Translations under genes and position numbers: made by a program
Shown: positions 31,630 through 39,577 of the stretch, one piece after another
How positions within the stretch are numbered: position 1 is the stretch's first letter
How the letters are laid out: the number at the start of each line of letters is the position of its first letter
The notes under the pieces: model-generated
Told to the model about the DNA's origin: nothing
Databases searched by the model: none
The model's input: the letters and a program-made list of their open reading frames with translations, nothing else
NCBI GenBank assembly: GCA_965277495.1
Contig: OZ255824.1
Location: forward strand, 3,720,001 to 3,784,000
Direction of reading: 5' to 3'
DNA length: 64,000 bases
Origin: CAHJXG01 sp965277495
GTDB lineage: Bacteria; Pseudomonadota; Alphaproteobacteria; Acetobacterales; Acetobacteraceae

Positions 31630-32421
31630 GTGGCCTCGCAGGACGTCCCGACCGACGATCCCATCAACGACAAGGCGATGCCGCTGCTCGACCATTTGAT
31701 CGAGCTGCGGACGCGTCTGCTGTGGTCCATGGGCGCGTTCCTGATCTGCTTCATCGTCTGCTATTATTTCAGCCGCGGCATCTATTCGTTCCTGGCGCAG
31801 CCGCTCGCGGACATCCTGGTCACCAAGACCGGGCAGAACCGCCGGCTCATCTTCACGGCGCTGTATGAGGCGTTCTTCACCTATCTCAAGGTCGCCTTTT
31901 TCGGCGCGGCGTTCGTCTCGTTCCCCGTGATCGCTTCCCAGGTTTGGCTGTTCGTCGCGCCGGGGCTGTACCGGAGCGAAAAGAAGGCGTTCCTGCCATT
32001 CCTGGTCGCGACGCCCGTGCTGTTCCTGGCCGGCGCATCGCTCGCCTATTATTTCGTGTTCCCAGCCGCTTGGACGTTCTTCCTAAGTTTCGAGTCACCC
32101 GACGGCGGCGGCGGCTTGCCGGTGCAGCTCGAGGCCAAGGTCAGCGAATACCTCGGCCTGGTCATGCGGCTGATTTTCGCGTTCGGCCTGGCATTCCAGT
32201 TGCCGGTGCTGCTCACGCTGCTGGCAAAGGTCGGCATCATCTCGTCACGCGGCCTGAAGAAATACCGGCGATATGCCTATGTCGGCATGTTCATCGTCGC
32301 CGCGGTCATCACCCCGCCGGACGTTATCACCCAGACCGGCCTCGCGATCCCGCTGATTGCGCTTTATGAAATCTCGATTCTCACCGCCGGGTGGGTTGAG
32401 ACGAAGCCGGTCGATGTCTGA
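31630..32421 (+). CDS. tatC: Twin-arginine translocase subunit TatC
   Basis: Six-helix core receptor of the Tat export system. The 263 residues have the family signatures MPLLDHLIELRTRLLWS at the N-terminus (about 17-33), FFTYLKVAFF, and the C-terminal AAVITPPDVITQTGLAIPL. It starts with GTG, preceded by an AGGACA ribosome binding site. The TGA overlaps the serS ATG by one base. MsrP and probably DctP in this window would be substrates. Confidence 0.96.
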   Translation: MASQDVPTDDPINDKAMPLLDHLIELRTRLLWSMGAFLICFIVCYYFSRGIYSFLAQPLADILVTKTGQNRRLIFTALYEAFFTYLKVAFFGAAFVSFPVIASQVWLFVAPGLYRSEKKAFLPFLVATPVLFLAGASLAYYFVFPAAWTFFLSFESPDGGGGLPVQLEAKVSEYLGLVMRLIFAFGLAFQLPVLLTLLAKVGIISSRGLKKYRRYAYVGMFIVAAVITPPDVITQTGLAIPLIALYEISILTAGWVETKPVDV

Positions 32422-33695
32422 TGCATGACGTCCGCGCCCTACGCGCCGATCCCGCCGGGTTCGACGCTAACCTGGCCCGGCGCGGCCTGCCCATGGCCGC
32501 GGACCGGATACTTGAAATCGACACCGGCCGGCGCGAGGCGCTGACTGCCGTGCAGGACAAGCAGTCCCGCCGCAATGCGCTCGCCAAGCAGGCCGGGCAG
32601 GGCCGCCGCACGGGCGCGGACACGACGGCGCTGGAAACGGAGGCGACCGCGCTCCGTAACGAGATGGCGGCGCTGGAGCAACGGGCCGACGCGCTCGATC
32701 TGGCGATCCGGCATGAGCTGGAGGCGCTGCCCAACCTGCTCGATGCCGACGTGCCCGATGGCGCGGACGAGGCCGCCAACGTCGTCGTAAAACAGGTCGG
32801 CGCGCCCCGGCATTTCGATTTCCAGCCCCAAGAGCACTTCCAACTCGGCGAGGCGCTCGGCCTCATGGACTTCGAACGCGCCGCGCGCATGTCCGGCAGC
32901 CGCTTCACCATCCTGCGCGGCGGCCTGGCCCGGCTGGAGCGCGCATTGGGCCAATTCATGCTTGACCTGCACACGATGCAGCATGGCTACACCGAGACGC
33001 AGGTGCCGCTGCTGGTGAACGGCGCGGCGGCTTATGGCGTGGGCCAATTGCCAAAATTTGTCGAGGATATGTTCCGCACCACCGACGGCCGCTGGCTGAT
33101 CCCGACCGCCGAGGTGCCGCTGACCAGCCTGGTGATGGACGAGATCGTGCCCGCCGACCGCCTGCCAATGCGCGTTACGGCACTATCGGAATGCTTCCGC
33201 AGCGAGGCCGGCTCCGCCGGGCGCGACACCCGCGGCATGTTGCGCCAGCATCAATTCCGCAAGGTCGAACTCGTCAGCGTCACCCACCCAGACGACAGCG
33301 GCGCCGAGCATGAGCGCATGACCGCCTGCGCCGAGGCGGTGCTGGAGGCGCTGGGCCTGCCATACCGCCGCATGCTGCTATGCGCGGGGGACACCGGGTT
33401 CGGCGCGGCGAAGACCTATGACCTGGAGGTTTGGCTGCCGGGCCAGGGAGCGTGGCGGGAAATCAGTTCGTGTTCCAATACCCGCGCGTTCCAGGCCCGG
33501 CGCATGAACGCGCGGGTGCGCGGCGCGGACGGCAAGGTAGCCGGGTTCGTGCACACGCTGAACGGGTCCGGCACCGCGGTCGGGCGCGCCCTGATCGCGG
33601 TGATGGAAAACTACCAGCAGGCCGACGGCTCTATCCACGTGCCGCCGGCGCTGGCCCCCTACATGGCGGGAACGACGGTGCTAAACGCTGCCTAA
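32421..33695 (+). CDS. serS: Seryl-tRNA synthetase
   Basis: Class II synthetase charging tRNA-Ser and tRNA-Sec-type substrates. The 424 residues show the N-terminal coiled-coil arm (about 30-100, ALETEATALRNEMAALEQRAD), motif 2 in LSECFRSEAGSAGRDTRGMLRQHQF and motif 3 in LNGSGTAVGRALIAVMENYQ. Coupled to tatC by TGATG. Its last 15 bases overlap the 3' end of the convergent hydrolase gene. Confidence 0.97.
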   Translation: MHDVRALRADPAGFDANLARRGLPMAADRILEIDTGRREALTAVQDKQSRRNALAKQAGQGRRTGADTTALETEATALRNEMAALEQRADALDLAIRHELEALPNLLDADVPDGADEAANVVVKQVGAPRHFDFQPQEHFQLGEALGLMDFERAARMSGSRFTILRGGLARLERALGQFMLDLHTMQHGYTETQVPLLVNGAAAYGVGQLPKFVEDMFRTTDGRWLIPTAEVPLTSLVMDEIVPADRLPMRVTALSECFRSEAGSAGRDTRGMLRQHQFRKVELVSVTHPDDSGAEHERMTACAEAVLEALGLPYRRMLLCAGDTGFGAAKTYDLEVWLPGQGAWREISSCSNTRAFQARRMNARVRGADGKVAGFVHTLNGSGTAVGRALIAVMENYQQADGSIHVPPALAPYMAGTTVLNAA

Positions 33696-34550
33696 CCAGG
33701 CCACAGGCATGATAGCGTAGCCATCGGCCGTCTTCGTTATGTGCGAGAAGGCGGGAAAATGCATGTGCATGCCGGCCACCATCAGGCGGTCACGCGCTGC
33801 CATGTCCAGCACACGGCGACGGCTCTGGATCGCGTCGTCAGGGTCGACGTCGAACACCATGCCAACCTCCGGCCGGCGCGCCTGCACGTCGGGCACATGG
33901 AATATGTCGCCCCATATCAGCAATTGGTTGTGGCCCGACCCCACCAGATATCCGGTATGGCCCGGCGTGTGGCCCGGCAAAGGATGCGCCTGGATGCCGG
34001 GCGCCGCATCTGTCCCGGTGAACAGGCGCAGCCGTGAGCGGTAGGGCGCGACCGCGGCTTGCGCGCCAGCAAAACTGGGCTTCTTGTCATCGGGCGCTGC
34101 GGCGGCCGCAGCCTCGTCCAACCAGAAATCAGCCTCCGTCTTCGCCATGGCCAGTTCGGCCCTCGGGAACACCGCCACCCCGGCCGGGCTGGCCAGGCCG
34201 CCAAAATGGTCACGGTGCAAATGGGTCAGCAGAATGGTGTCCACGTCGTTCGGCCTCACTCCGGCCAATGCCAGGTTGGTCTGCAGTTGCCCCAGCAGCG
34301 GTCCCATGGAGTCGCCTGCCCCGGTGTCGATCAGGATCGTCAACCCGGCTCCCTGCACCAAGAACGCATTCACGCTCGATCGCGGCGCGGGCGCGCGGAA
34401 CGCCTGTTGCAGCAACTCGGCGGTCGCCCCAGCATCGATTCCACGCATCGCGGCGGGCGGCAGGTCGAGCACGCCGTCATTCAACGCCGTGACCACGACA
34501 TCGCCGAAGCGACGCCGGTAGAAGCCAGGAGCCTGCGTCATCTCGCTCAT
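33681..34550 (-). CDS. MBL-fold metallo-hydrolase
   Basis: Metallo-beta-lactamase fold hydrolase of 289 residues. The zinc-binding HLHRDHFGG motif (about residue 112), the second histidine in PLPGHTPGHTGY, the aspartate in IWGDIFH and the last histidine in GMHMHFPAF are all present, so it should be active. This arrangement resembles the lactonase / AHL-lactonase-like and quinoprotein-relay groups; the substrate cannot be assigned. Its ATG overlaps the end of the ATPase gene (ATGA), so the two are coupled, and its 3' end overlaps serS by 15 bases. Confidence 0.88.
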   Translation of the reverse strand: MSEMTQAPGFYRRRFGDVVVTALNDGVLDLPPAAMRGIDAGATAELLQQAFRAPAPRSSVNAFLVQGAGLTILIDTGAGDSMGPLLGQLQTNLALAGVRPNDVDTILLTHLHRDHFGGLASPAGVAVFPRAELAMAKTEADFWLDEAAAAAAPDDKKPSFAGAQAAVAPYRSRLRLFTGTDAAPGIQAHPLPGHTPGHTGYLVGSGHNQLLIWGDIFHVPDVQARRPEVGMVFDVDPDDAIQSRRRVLDMAARDRLMVAGMHMHFPAFSHITKTADGYAIMPVAWLGSV

Positions 34551-35440
34551 GCTGCATCCTCGTTGGGGCGGGTTACGCCGAGGCGGCCGGCCAGGTCCTC
34601 GATGAATTGCCAGGCGACCCGGCCGGACCGGGCGCCGCGGGTGATCGACCACTCGACGGCCTGGGCATGCAGCGCGTCGCGCCCGATCGGCAGGGCAAGC
34701 TGGTCGGCATAGCCATCGACCATAGCGAAGAACGCGTCCTGGTCGCAATTGTGGAAACCGATCCACAGTCCGAAGCGGTCGGACAGCGAGACCTTTTCCT
34801 CGGTCGCCTCGCCGGGGTTGATGGCCGTCGACCGCTCGTTGTCGATCATGTCGCGCGGCATCAGATGGCGGCGGTTGCTGGTGGCGTAGAACAACACGTT
34901 GGCCGGGCGGCCCTCGATGCCGCCGTCCAGCACGGATTTCAGCGCCTTGTAGTCGGCGTCCTCGCGCTCGAACGACAGGTCGTCGCACAGGATCAGGCAA
35001 CGGCGCGTCCGTCCGCGCAGCAGGTTTAGCAGCTCGGGCAGGGTGCGTATGTCCTCGCGGTGGATTTCTATCAATGCCAGGATGCCTGGCGTGTCCTGGT
35101 TGGCGGCGGCGTGCGCGGCCTTGACCAGCGACGACTTGCCCATGCCGCGCGCGCCCCACAGCATGGCGTTGTTGGCCGGCAAGCCGCGCGCGAACCGCAG
35201 CGTGTTGTCGAGCAACAGGCGCTTCTGCCGCTCGATGCCCTGCAGCAATCCGATGTCCACCCGGGACACGCGCGATACCGGGGCCAGATGCGCCGGCGCC
35301 GGATGCCAGACGTAGGCGTCGGCGTCGGCGAGGTCCGGCACGCAGGGCGGCGGCGGCGCCAAACGGTCGAGCGCGTCGGCGATGCGGGTCAGCAGGGCTG
35401 GGTCCACGGAAGGTCCTAGGGTATTGGCAAGGGCCGTCAT
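34547..35440 (-). CDS. DUF815 family AAA ATPase
   Basis: Predicted ATPase of 297 residues with Walker A in WGARGMGKSSLVKA (about 95-108), Walker B CLILCDDLSFE near residue 150, and sensor 1 in VLFYATSNRRHL. RHLMPRDMIDNE and EEKVSLSDRFGLWIGFH are the DUF815 signatures. The biological role is not established. It diverges from yajC, with 62 bases between the two start codons, a recurrent arrangement in alphaproteobacteria. Confidence 0.9.
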   Translation of the reverse strand: MTALANTLGPSVDPALLTRIADALDRLAPPPPCVPDLADADAYVWHPAPAHLAPVSRVSRVDIGLLQGIERQKRLLLDNTLRFARGLPANNAMLWGARGMGKSSLVKAAHAAANQDTPGILALIEIHREDIRTLPELLNLLRGRTRRCLILCDDLSFEREDADYKALKSVLDGGIEGRPANVLFYATSNRRHLMPRDMIDNERSTAINPGEATEEKVSLSDRFGLWIGFHNCDQDAFFAMVDGYADQLALPIGRDALHAQAVEWSITRGARSGRVAWQFIEDLAGRLGVTRPNEDAA

Positions 35441-35502
35441 GGCTTGACGGGCCGGGGCCTCAAACTATGGTCCCGGCGAAACCACGGCAACCCAGGACAA
35501 CC

Positions 35503-35838
35503 ATGCTGATTTCTCCCGCCTACGCCCAAGACATCGGTGGCTTTCTAGGTGCCAACGGCCAGTTGCTAATGCTGCCGCTGATCTTCGGCGTGTTCTACTT
35601 TCTGCTAATCCGTCCGCAGCAGACGCGGGCAAAGGAGATGAAGGCCATGCTGCTGGCCCTGCGCCGCGGCGACCGCGTGGTGACTGCGGGCGGCATCCTC
35701 GCCACGGTGCAGCGCGTAAAGGAAGGCAGCGACGAGATCGACGTCGACATCGCCCCGAACGTCCGTGTCACCGTCATCCGCGACACTATCACGACGGTGC
35801 TGAAGCCGGCCGCCGCGAACGACGTGAAGCCGAGCTGA
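35503..35838 (+). CDS. yajC: Preprotein translocase accessory subunit YajC
   Basis: Small inner-membrane protein that binds the SecDF complex. The 111 residues start MLISPAYAQ, followed by one transmembrane helix (about 19-37, LLMLPLIFGVFYFLLIRP) and the conserved RPQQTRAKE and LRRGDRVVTAGGI segments. The ATG at 35503 follows a CAGGACA ribosome binding site; the upstream ATG would add 12 unlike residues. The expected secD/secF neighbours are not present; instead a convergent sodB follows. Confidence 0.93.
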   Translation: MLISPAYAQDIGGFLGANGQLLMLPLIFGVFYFLLIRPQQTRAKEMKAMLLALRRGDRVVTAGGILATVQRVKEGSDEIDVDIAPNVRVTVIRDTITTVLKPAAANDVKPS

Positions 35839-35845
35839 ACGCCCC

Positions 35846-35870
35846 CCCCCTCGGCGGACCGGGGAGGGGG
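35846..35870. terminator. GC-rich hairpin between convergent yajC and sodB
   Basis: A run of nine C bases leads into CCCCCTC (35846-35852), which pairs with GAGGGGG (35864-35870) across an 11-base loop. It lies between two convergent stop codons 41 bases apart. No T run follows on either strand, so it may act as a stem-only or bidirectional terminator; this is inferred from position and pairing. Confidence 0.45.
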
Positions 35871-35879
35871 CCGGCCTGG

Positions 35880-36482
35880 TCAGCCCATCTGGCTCGCGGC
35901 GAACTCGTAGTTGGCCAGCTTGTCCAGCCAGTTGCTCACGTAGTCCGGACGGCGGTTACGGAAGTCGAGGTAGTAGCTGTGCTCCCAAACGTCGCAGCCG
36001 AGCAGGGCCTTGCCCTCGTTGGCCGCGAGCGGGTTGGAGCCGTTCGGCGTCTTGGTGACCTTCAGCTTGCCGTCGGTCCCCAGCACCAGCCAGGCCCAGC
36101 CGGAGCCGAACTGCCCGACCGCGGCGGCCTTGAACGCGTCCTTGAACGCCTGGACGCTGCCGAAATCGCTGGTGATCTTGCTTTCCAGCTTGCCGGGGAT
36201 GCTGCCGCCCTGGGGCGACATGTTCTGCCAGAACAGGATGTGGTTCCAATGCTGCCCGGCGTTGTTGAACACCGGCGCCATGTCGGCCTTGCCGTTGCTC
36301 ATCTGGATGATTTCATCAAGCGATTTGCCGGCGAGCTCCGGGTTCTTCTCGACGAAACCGTTCAACGCCGTGACGTAGGCCTGATGATGCTTGTCATGGT
36401 GCAGCTCCATCGTCTCCTGGCACATGCCGCGCTCGGCGAGGGCGCTATGCGGGTAGGGGAGGGGGGGAAGTTCGAATGCCAT
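35880..36482 (-). CDS. sodB: Superoxide dismutase [Fe]
   Basis: Dismutates superoxide in the cytoplasm. The 200 residues contain the four metal ligands H28 (MELHHDKHH), H81 (HWNHILFW), D164 and H168 (DVWEHSYYLDF). The outer-sphere glutamine is Q77 in NNAGQHWNH, the Fe-type position, and FGSGWAWLV also fits the Fe-type. The start is the ATG giving MAFELPPLPYPHSAL; a GGGGAA element on the coding strand precedes it. Confidence 0.95.
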   Translation of the reverse strand: MAFELPPLPYPHSALAERGMCQETMELHHDKHHQAYVTALNGFVEKNPELAGKSLDEIIQMSNGKADMAPVFNNAGQHWNHILFWQNMSPQGGSIPGKLESKITSDFGSVQAFKDAFKAAAVGQFGSGWAWLVLGTDGKLKVTKTPNGSNPLAANEGKALLGCDVWEHSYYLDFRNRRPDYVSNWLDKLANYEFAASQMG

Positions 36483-36576
36483 CGGTCTGTCCTCTTGGTG
36501 ATGCGGCGCAGAGTGATGAAGACGCTGGCGGCGCGTCAAGGTTGCGCGGCATGACGGTTGGGGCCACCTCCGCCGC

Positions 36577-37365
36577 ATGACGCCCCGCCCGTTATCCGCC
36601 TGCGCCGAGATCGTCCGCCGCCACGACCCCGACCGTTTCCTCACCGCCCTGTTCGCGCCGCCCGAGGCCAGGGAGGCGCTGTTCACGCTTTATGCCGTGA
36701 ACCATGAACTCGCGCGGGCACGGGAAGCCGTGTCCAACCCGATGCTGGCGTTGATCCGCCTGCAATGGTGGCGGGAGGTGGCCGAGGGCGCCCGGCGGCG
36801 GCACGAAGTGGCCGGGCCGTTCGGGGAGGCTTTGGACGCGGGCAGGCTGCAGGCGGCCGACGTGCTGGCCATCATCGACGGGCGCGAGGCCGAAGCCGAC
36901 ACGATCGAGACCGAAGCGGCGTTCCGAGATTACGTGCGCGCCACGGCCGGCGGGGTGGCCGTCGCGGCCGGCCGCGCACTCGGCGCCGAGGATGCGGCGC
37001 TGGATGCATTGCGCGAACTCGGTGCCGCCTACGGTGTCGCCGGCATCCTGCGCAGCATCCCGGCGCTGGCCCGGCAATCCCGCTGCGTGCTGCCGTCGGA
37101 TATCCTTGCCCAGCACGGCATAGGCGCCGACGACGTGATCGCGGATCCAGGCAGCGCTGCTGTTGCAGCCGTGCGGTCGCAAGTCGCCGCAGTTGCGTCC
37201 GCCTGGCTGGCCGCTGGCCGGGCGGTGCGCCTGCCGAAGCGGGCCATCGCCGCGGCGCTGCCGGCGGTGCTGGCCCGGCGCGACCTGGCACGCTCCGGCA
37301 CTGCGCCGCGCGGCTTGGCGGACCGGCTCGCGGTCGCCGCGGCTGTGGCGCGGGGCCGGGTTTAG
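36577..37365 (+). CDS. Squalene/phytoene synthase family protein, NDUFAF6-like
   Basis: A 262-residue all-helical protein of the trans-isoprenyl diphosphate synthase fold. The positions of the two Asp-rich metal motifs of true squalene/phytoene synthases are occupied by NHELARARE and GILRSIPALARQSR, so prenyl-diphosphate chemistry is unlikely. CVLPSDILAQHG matches the conserved RVYLP-like segment in shape. Its size and the lost aspartates match the NDUFAF6 group, which in mitochondria helps assemble respiratory complex I; that role here is inferred. It diverges from sodB by 94 bases. Confidence 0.8.
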   Translation: MTPRPLSACAEIVRRHDPDRFLTALFAPPEAREALFTLYAVNHELARAREAVSNPMLALIRLQWWREVAEGARRRHEVAGPFGEALDAGRLQAADVLAIIDGREAEADTIETEAAFRDYVRATAGGVAVAAGRALGAEDAALDALRELGAAYGVAGILRSIPALARQSRCVLPSDILAQHGIGADDVIADPGSAAVAAVRSQVAAVASAWLAAGRAVRLPKRAIAAALPAVLARRDLARSGTAPRGLADRLAVAAAVARGRV

Positions 37366-37375
37366 CAGGCTTGGA

Positions 37376-37681
37376 TCATTCCTCGGGTTCGGTCGTGAAC
37401 AGCAACGGGTAGCCTTTGCTGCGGCCCAGGTCGGTCGCGTTGGTCGCCTTCGACTCGGCGATGTCCTTCGTGAAGACAGCAACGACGCAGACTCCGCGTT
37501 TATGCGCGGTCATCATCACCCGCTGGGCCTGTTCTTCGCTCACGCGGAACTCCGCCTTCAGCACCCGGACGACGAACTCGCGCGGGGTGAAGTCGTCGTT
37601 GACCAGGATGACCTTATGCAGCCGCGGCCGCTCGGTCTTGATCTCGATTTTGGCGGTTGGTGTGGTGATGATGTCATTCAT
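37376..37681 (-). CDS. clpS: ATP-dependent Clp protease adaptor ClpS
   Basis: Delivers N-end-rule substrates to ClpAP. The 101 residues show the N-degron pocket segment VILVNDDFTPREFVVRVLK (about 25-43), the VMMTAHKRGVCVVAVFTKDIAESK stretch, and the terminal GYPLLFTTEPEE. The last part resembles the ClpS2 paralogue known in alphaproteobacteria, so a second copy may exist elsewhere. clpA is not adjacent. Confidence 0.93.
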   Translation of the reverse strand: MNDIITTPTAKIEIKTERPRLHKVILVNDDFTPREFVVRVLKAEFRVSEEQAQRVMMTAHKRGVCVVAVFTKDIAESKATNATDLGRSKGYPLLFTTEPEE

Positions 37682-37915
37682 CGGAGTATTTGCTCCAGAT
37701 GGCGGCCTGGTTTTTGCCCGGATGGCTTACCGCGTTGCATATCGCCCCACGGTGTCCCGACTCAAGTGCCGCGACACATCGTGTTCCAGAACCGAGCATG
37801 AGGCGTGGGTGCCAGCATAGGCAAAGCGCCGCGGAGTCTTACCTTTCAGAAGCGCAGTTGGGCCTGTGCTGCGTGGCGCAGTCTTTCCCTCTCTGTCATT
37901 CGGGGTTACGTTGCG

Positions 37916-38392
37916 ATGGTGAAGACCAGGAATATGATGCGCAACTATGCACCAGAGGCGCCAGCATCGTACGCGCGTGACGTCGTGGCATGGTCGGTCG
38001 AGCAAGCACGGCTGCTGCGCGCCGGACTGCTCGATCAAATTGATATCGAGCACATCGCGGATGAGATCGAGGACGTGGGCAAGAGCGAAGAACGCGAGTT
38101 GGTCAGCCGTATGGCTGTATTGCTGGCGCATCTTCTCAAGTGGCAGTTCCAGCCCGGCCTGCGCAGCGCAAGCTGGGAGCGCACCTTGCGGCATCAGCGC
38201 AAGCGGGCGCGGCGGCGGTTGGAGAAGACCCCAAGCCTGCAACCGAAGCTGCACGATCCGCAGTGGGTCGACGATGTATGGGACGACGCTGTGACGTTCG
38301 CCGTCAAAGAGACAGGTTTGGACATCACCAACTTTCCTGTTGCCTGTCCGTGGCCGCTCGCCGACGTGATGCTTGAGGACTGGCTGCCCTGA
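37916..38392 (+). CDS. DUF29 family protein
   Basis: A 158-residue protein of unknown function. The DUF29 signature is plain: YARDVVAWSVEQARLLRAGLLDQIDIEHIADEIEDVGKSEERELVSRM (residues about 20-67), then LLKWQFQP and a basic region. DUF29 genes are frequent in cyanobacteria and some proteobacteria and often spread as accessory genes. The chosen ATG is the first that keeps only family-like sequence; the 234 bases before it hold nothing recognisable. Confidence 0.85.
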   Translation: MVKTRNMMRNYAPEAPASYARDVVAWSVEQARLLRAGLLDQIDIEHIADEIEDVGKSEERELVSRMAVLLAHLLKWQFQPGLRSASWERTLRHQRKRARRRLEKTPSLQPKLHDPQWVDDVWDDAVTFAVKETGLDITNFPVACPWPLADVMLEDWLP

Positions 38393-38432
38393 CGCAACCG
38401 GGCCGAACGCCCGGCGTCTATCACGGTGCCCG

Positions 38433-39548
38433 TCAGCCCCGCACCAGCGCCAGCACGATCTCCACCGCGATCAGCACGATGATCAGCAGCTCCATCAACC
38501 CGGCCCGGCTGCTGCTCGCCTCATCATACAGCGCCGTGTAGGTGTCCCGAATGATCGCGAGCTTCCGGTTCACCGCGGCGCTCACGGTGCGGACGCGGAA
38601 CAGGTCCAGAGCCGATGTGTAGATGCGGGCGAGATATACATCTTCGGTCACCTGCAGCGCATTGTCGACCTTCTCGGTCAGCTCGGTAACCTCGGCGACC
38701 AAGGTATAGAGCCGCCGGGCCAGGTCGGCGAAGCGGCGGGGCAGCAGGATGTTGACCGTGCGCCGCGTGGTCTGCACCAGGCCGTACATGCGCGGCAGCT
38801 CGTCATCGAGCAGCTCGTCGTAGTAGCGCATCTCCAAAAGCTGCGCATTGGCGACTTCCAGCACGTCCGCCACGTCCGAGTCGCCGCGCGGCTCGTAGAT
38901 GAACGCGCGGTCCCAGGTCACCACGACCAGGTCGTCGGTGTAATACGAATAGCTCTGCCGCAGCAGGTCGCGCCGGGCGCCGTCGGACAGGGCGCGCTGC
39001 TCGCCGGACAGCAGTGGCACCAGGTCCACGCGGTCCTGCAGCGCAGCGGCGGTGAGCTGCTCGCTGAAGGCGTGCACGGTGCCGATCAGGTAGTCCTCCT
39101 CGATCGCCGAGACCGTCGGCCGCACCAACGCTTCGGCCAGCAGCGTGCGGACGCGGGCCAGCAGGCCATCCCACAGCCGCCCGTCGCCACCCTCGCCGAT
39201 ATGCGTGTCCATCGCATTCAGCAGCGCCGTGTAGTCCGGCCAGCTCAGGTCCACCGTCGCTACCCGCAGCGCCAGGGCGACCACGCCGAAGTCGTAGATG
39301 CGGACGGTGGCCGCGGCGGTCACGGCGATGGTGCCGAGATGCAGCGGGATCGGGTCGAAGGACAACGCGACCGGCGGCACCCCGAACGCCACCGCCTTGG
39401 CCGGCGTGGCGCTGAGCCGGCTGCGGCTGCTCGCGGTGCCGGCGTAGCGCGCCCAGATCTCTTCCACTTTGCGCAGGTCGATCGCGTAGGCGATGTCGAA
39501 CAGCCGGAGCGCCGCGATGTGGCCGGAACGGACCTGAAGCTCCGGCAT
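38433..39548 (-). CDS. Uncharacterised tail-anchored protein (possibly DUF155/RMD1-like)
   Basis: A 371-residue protein. It contains a beta-rich first half (AALRLFDIAYAIDL, VRIYDFGVVALALRV), a helical second half, and one C-terminal hydrophobic helix (AGLMELLIIVLIAVEIVLALV) followed by RG, as in a C-tail-anchored protein. The fold pattern (short YDFGVV strand, long helical hairpin with a membrane tail) recalls the DUF155/RMD1/YagE family, but I am not sure. It starts 29 bases after uvrA on the same strand and may be cotranscribed with it. An ATG at 39575 would add nine residues. Confidence 0.6.
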   Translation of the reverse strand: MPELQVRSGHIAALRLFDIAYAIDLRKVEEIWARYAGTASSRSRLSATPAKAVAFGVPPVALSFDPIPLHLGTIAVTAAATVRIYDFGVVALALRVATVDLSWPDYTALLNAMDTHIGEGGDGRLWDGLLARVRTLLAEALVRPTVSAIEEDYLIGTVHAFSEQLTAAALQDRVDLVPLLSGEQRALSDGARRDLLRQSYSYYTDDLVVVTWDRAFIYEPRGDSDVADVLEVANAQLLEMRYYDELLDDELPRMYGLVQTTRRTVNILLPRRFADLARRLYTLVAEVTELTEKVDNALQVTEDVYLARIYTSALDLFRVRTVSAAVNRKLAIIRDTYTALYDEASSSRAGLMELLIIVLIAVEIVLALVRG

Positions 39549-39577
39549 CTTGAGTGCGCCTTGTGGCTCCGCCACAC

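Noticed and set aside
37727..38254. Minus-strand frame overlapping the DUF29 gene
   Set aside because: The plus strand shows the DUF29 signature; the minus frame has no family and no ribosome binding site.
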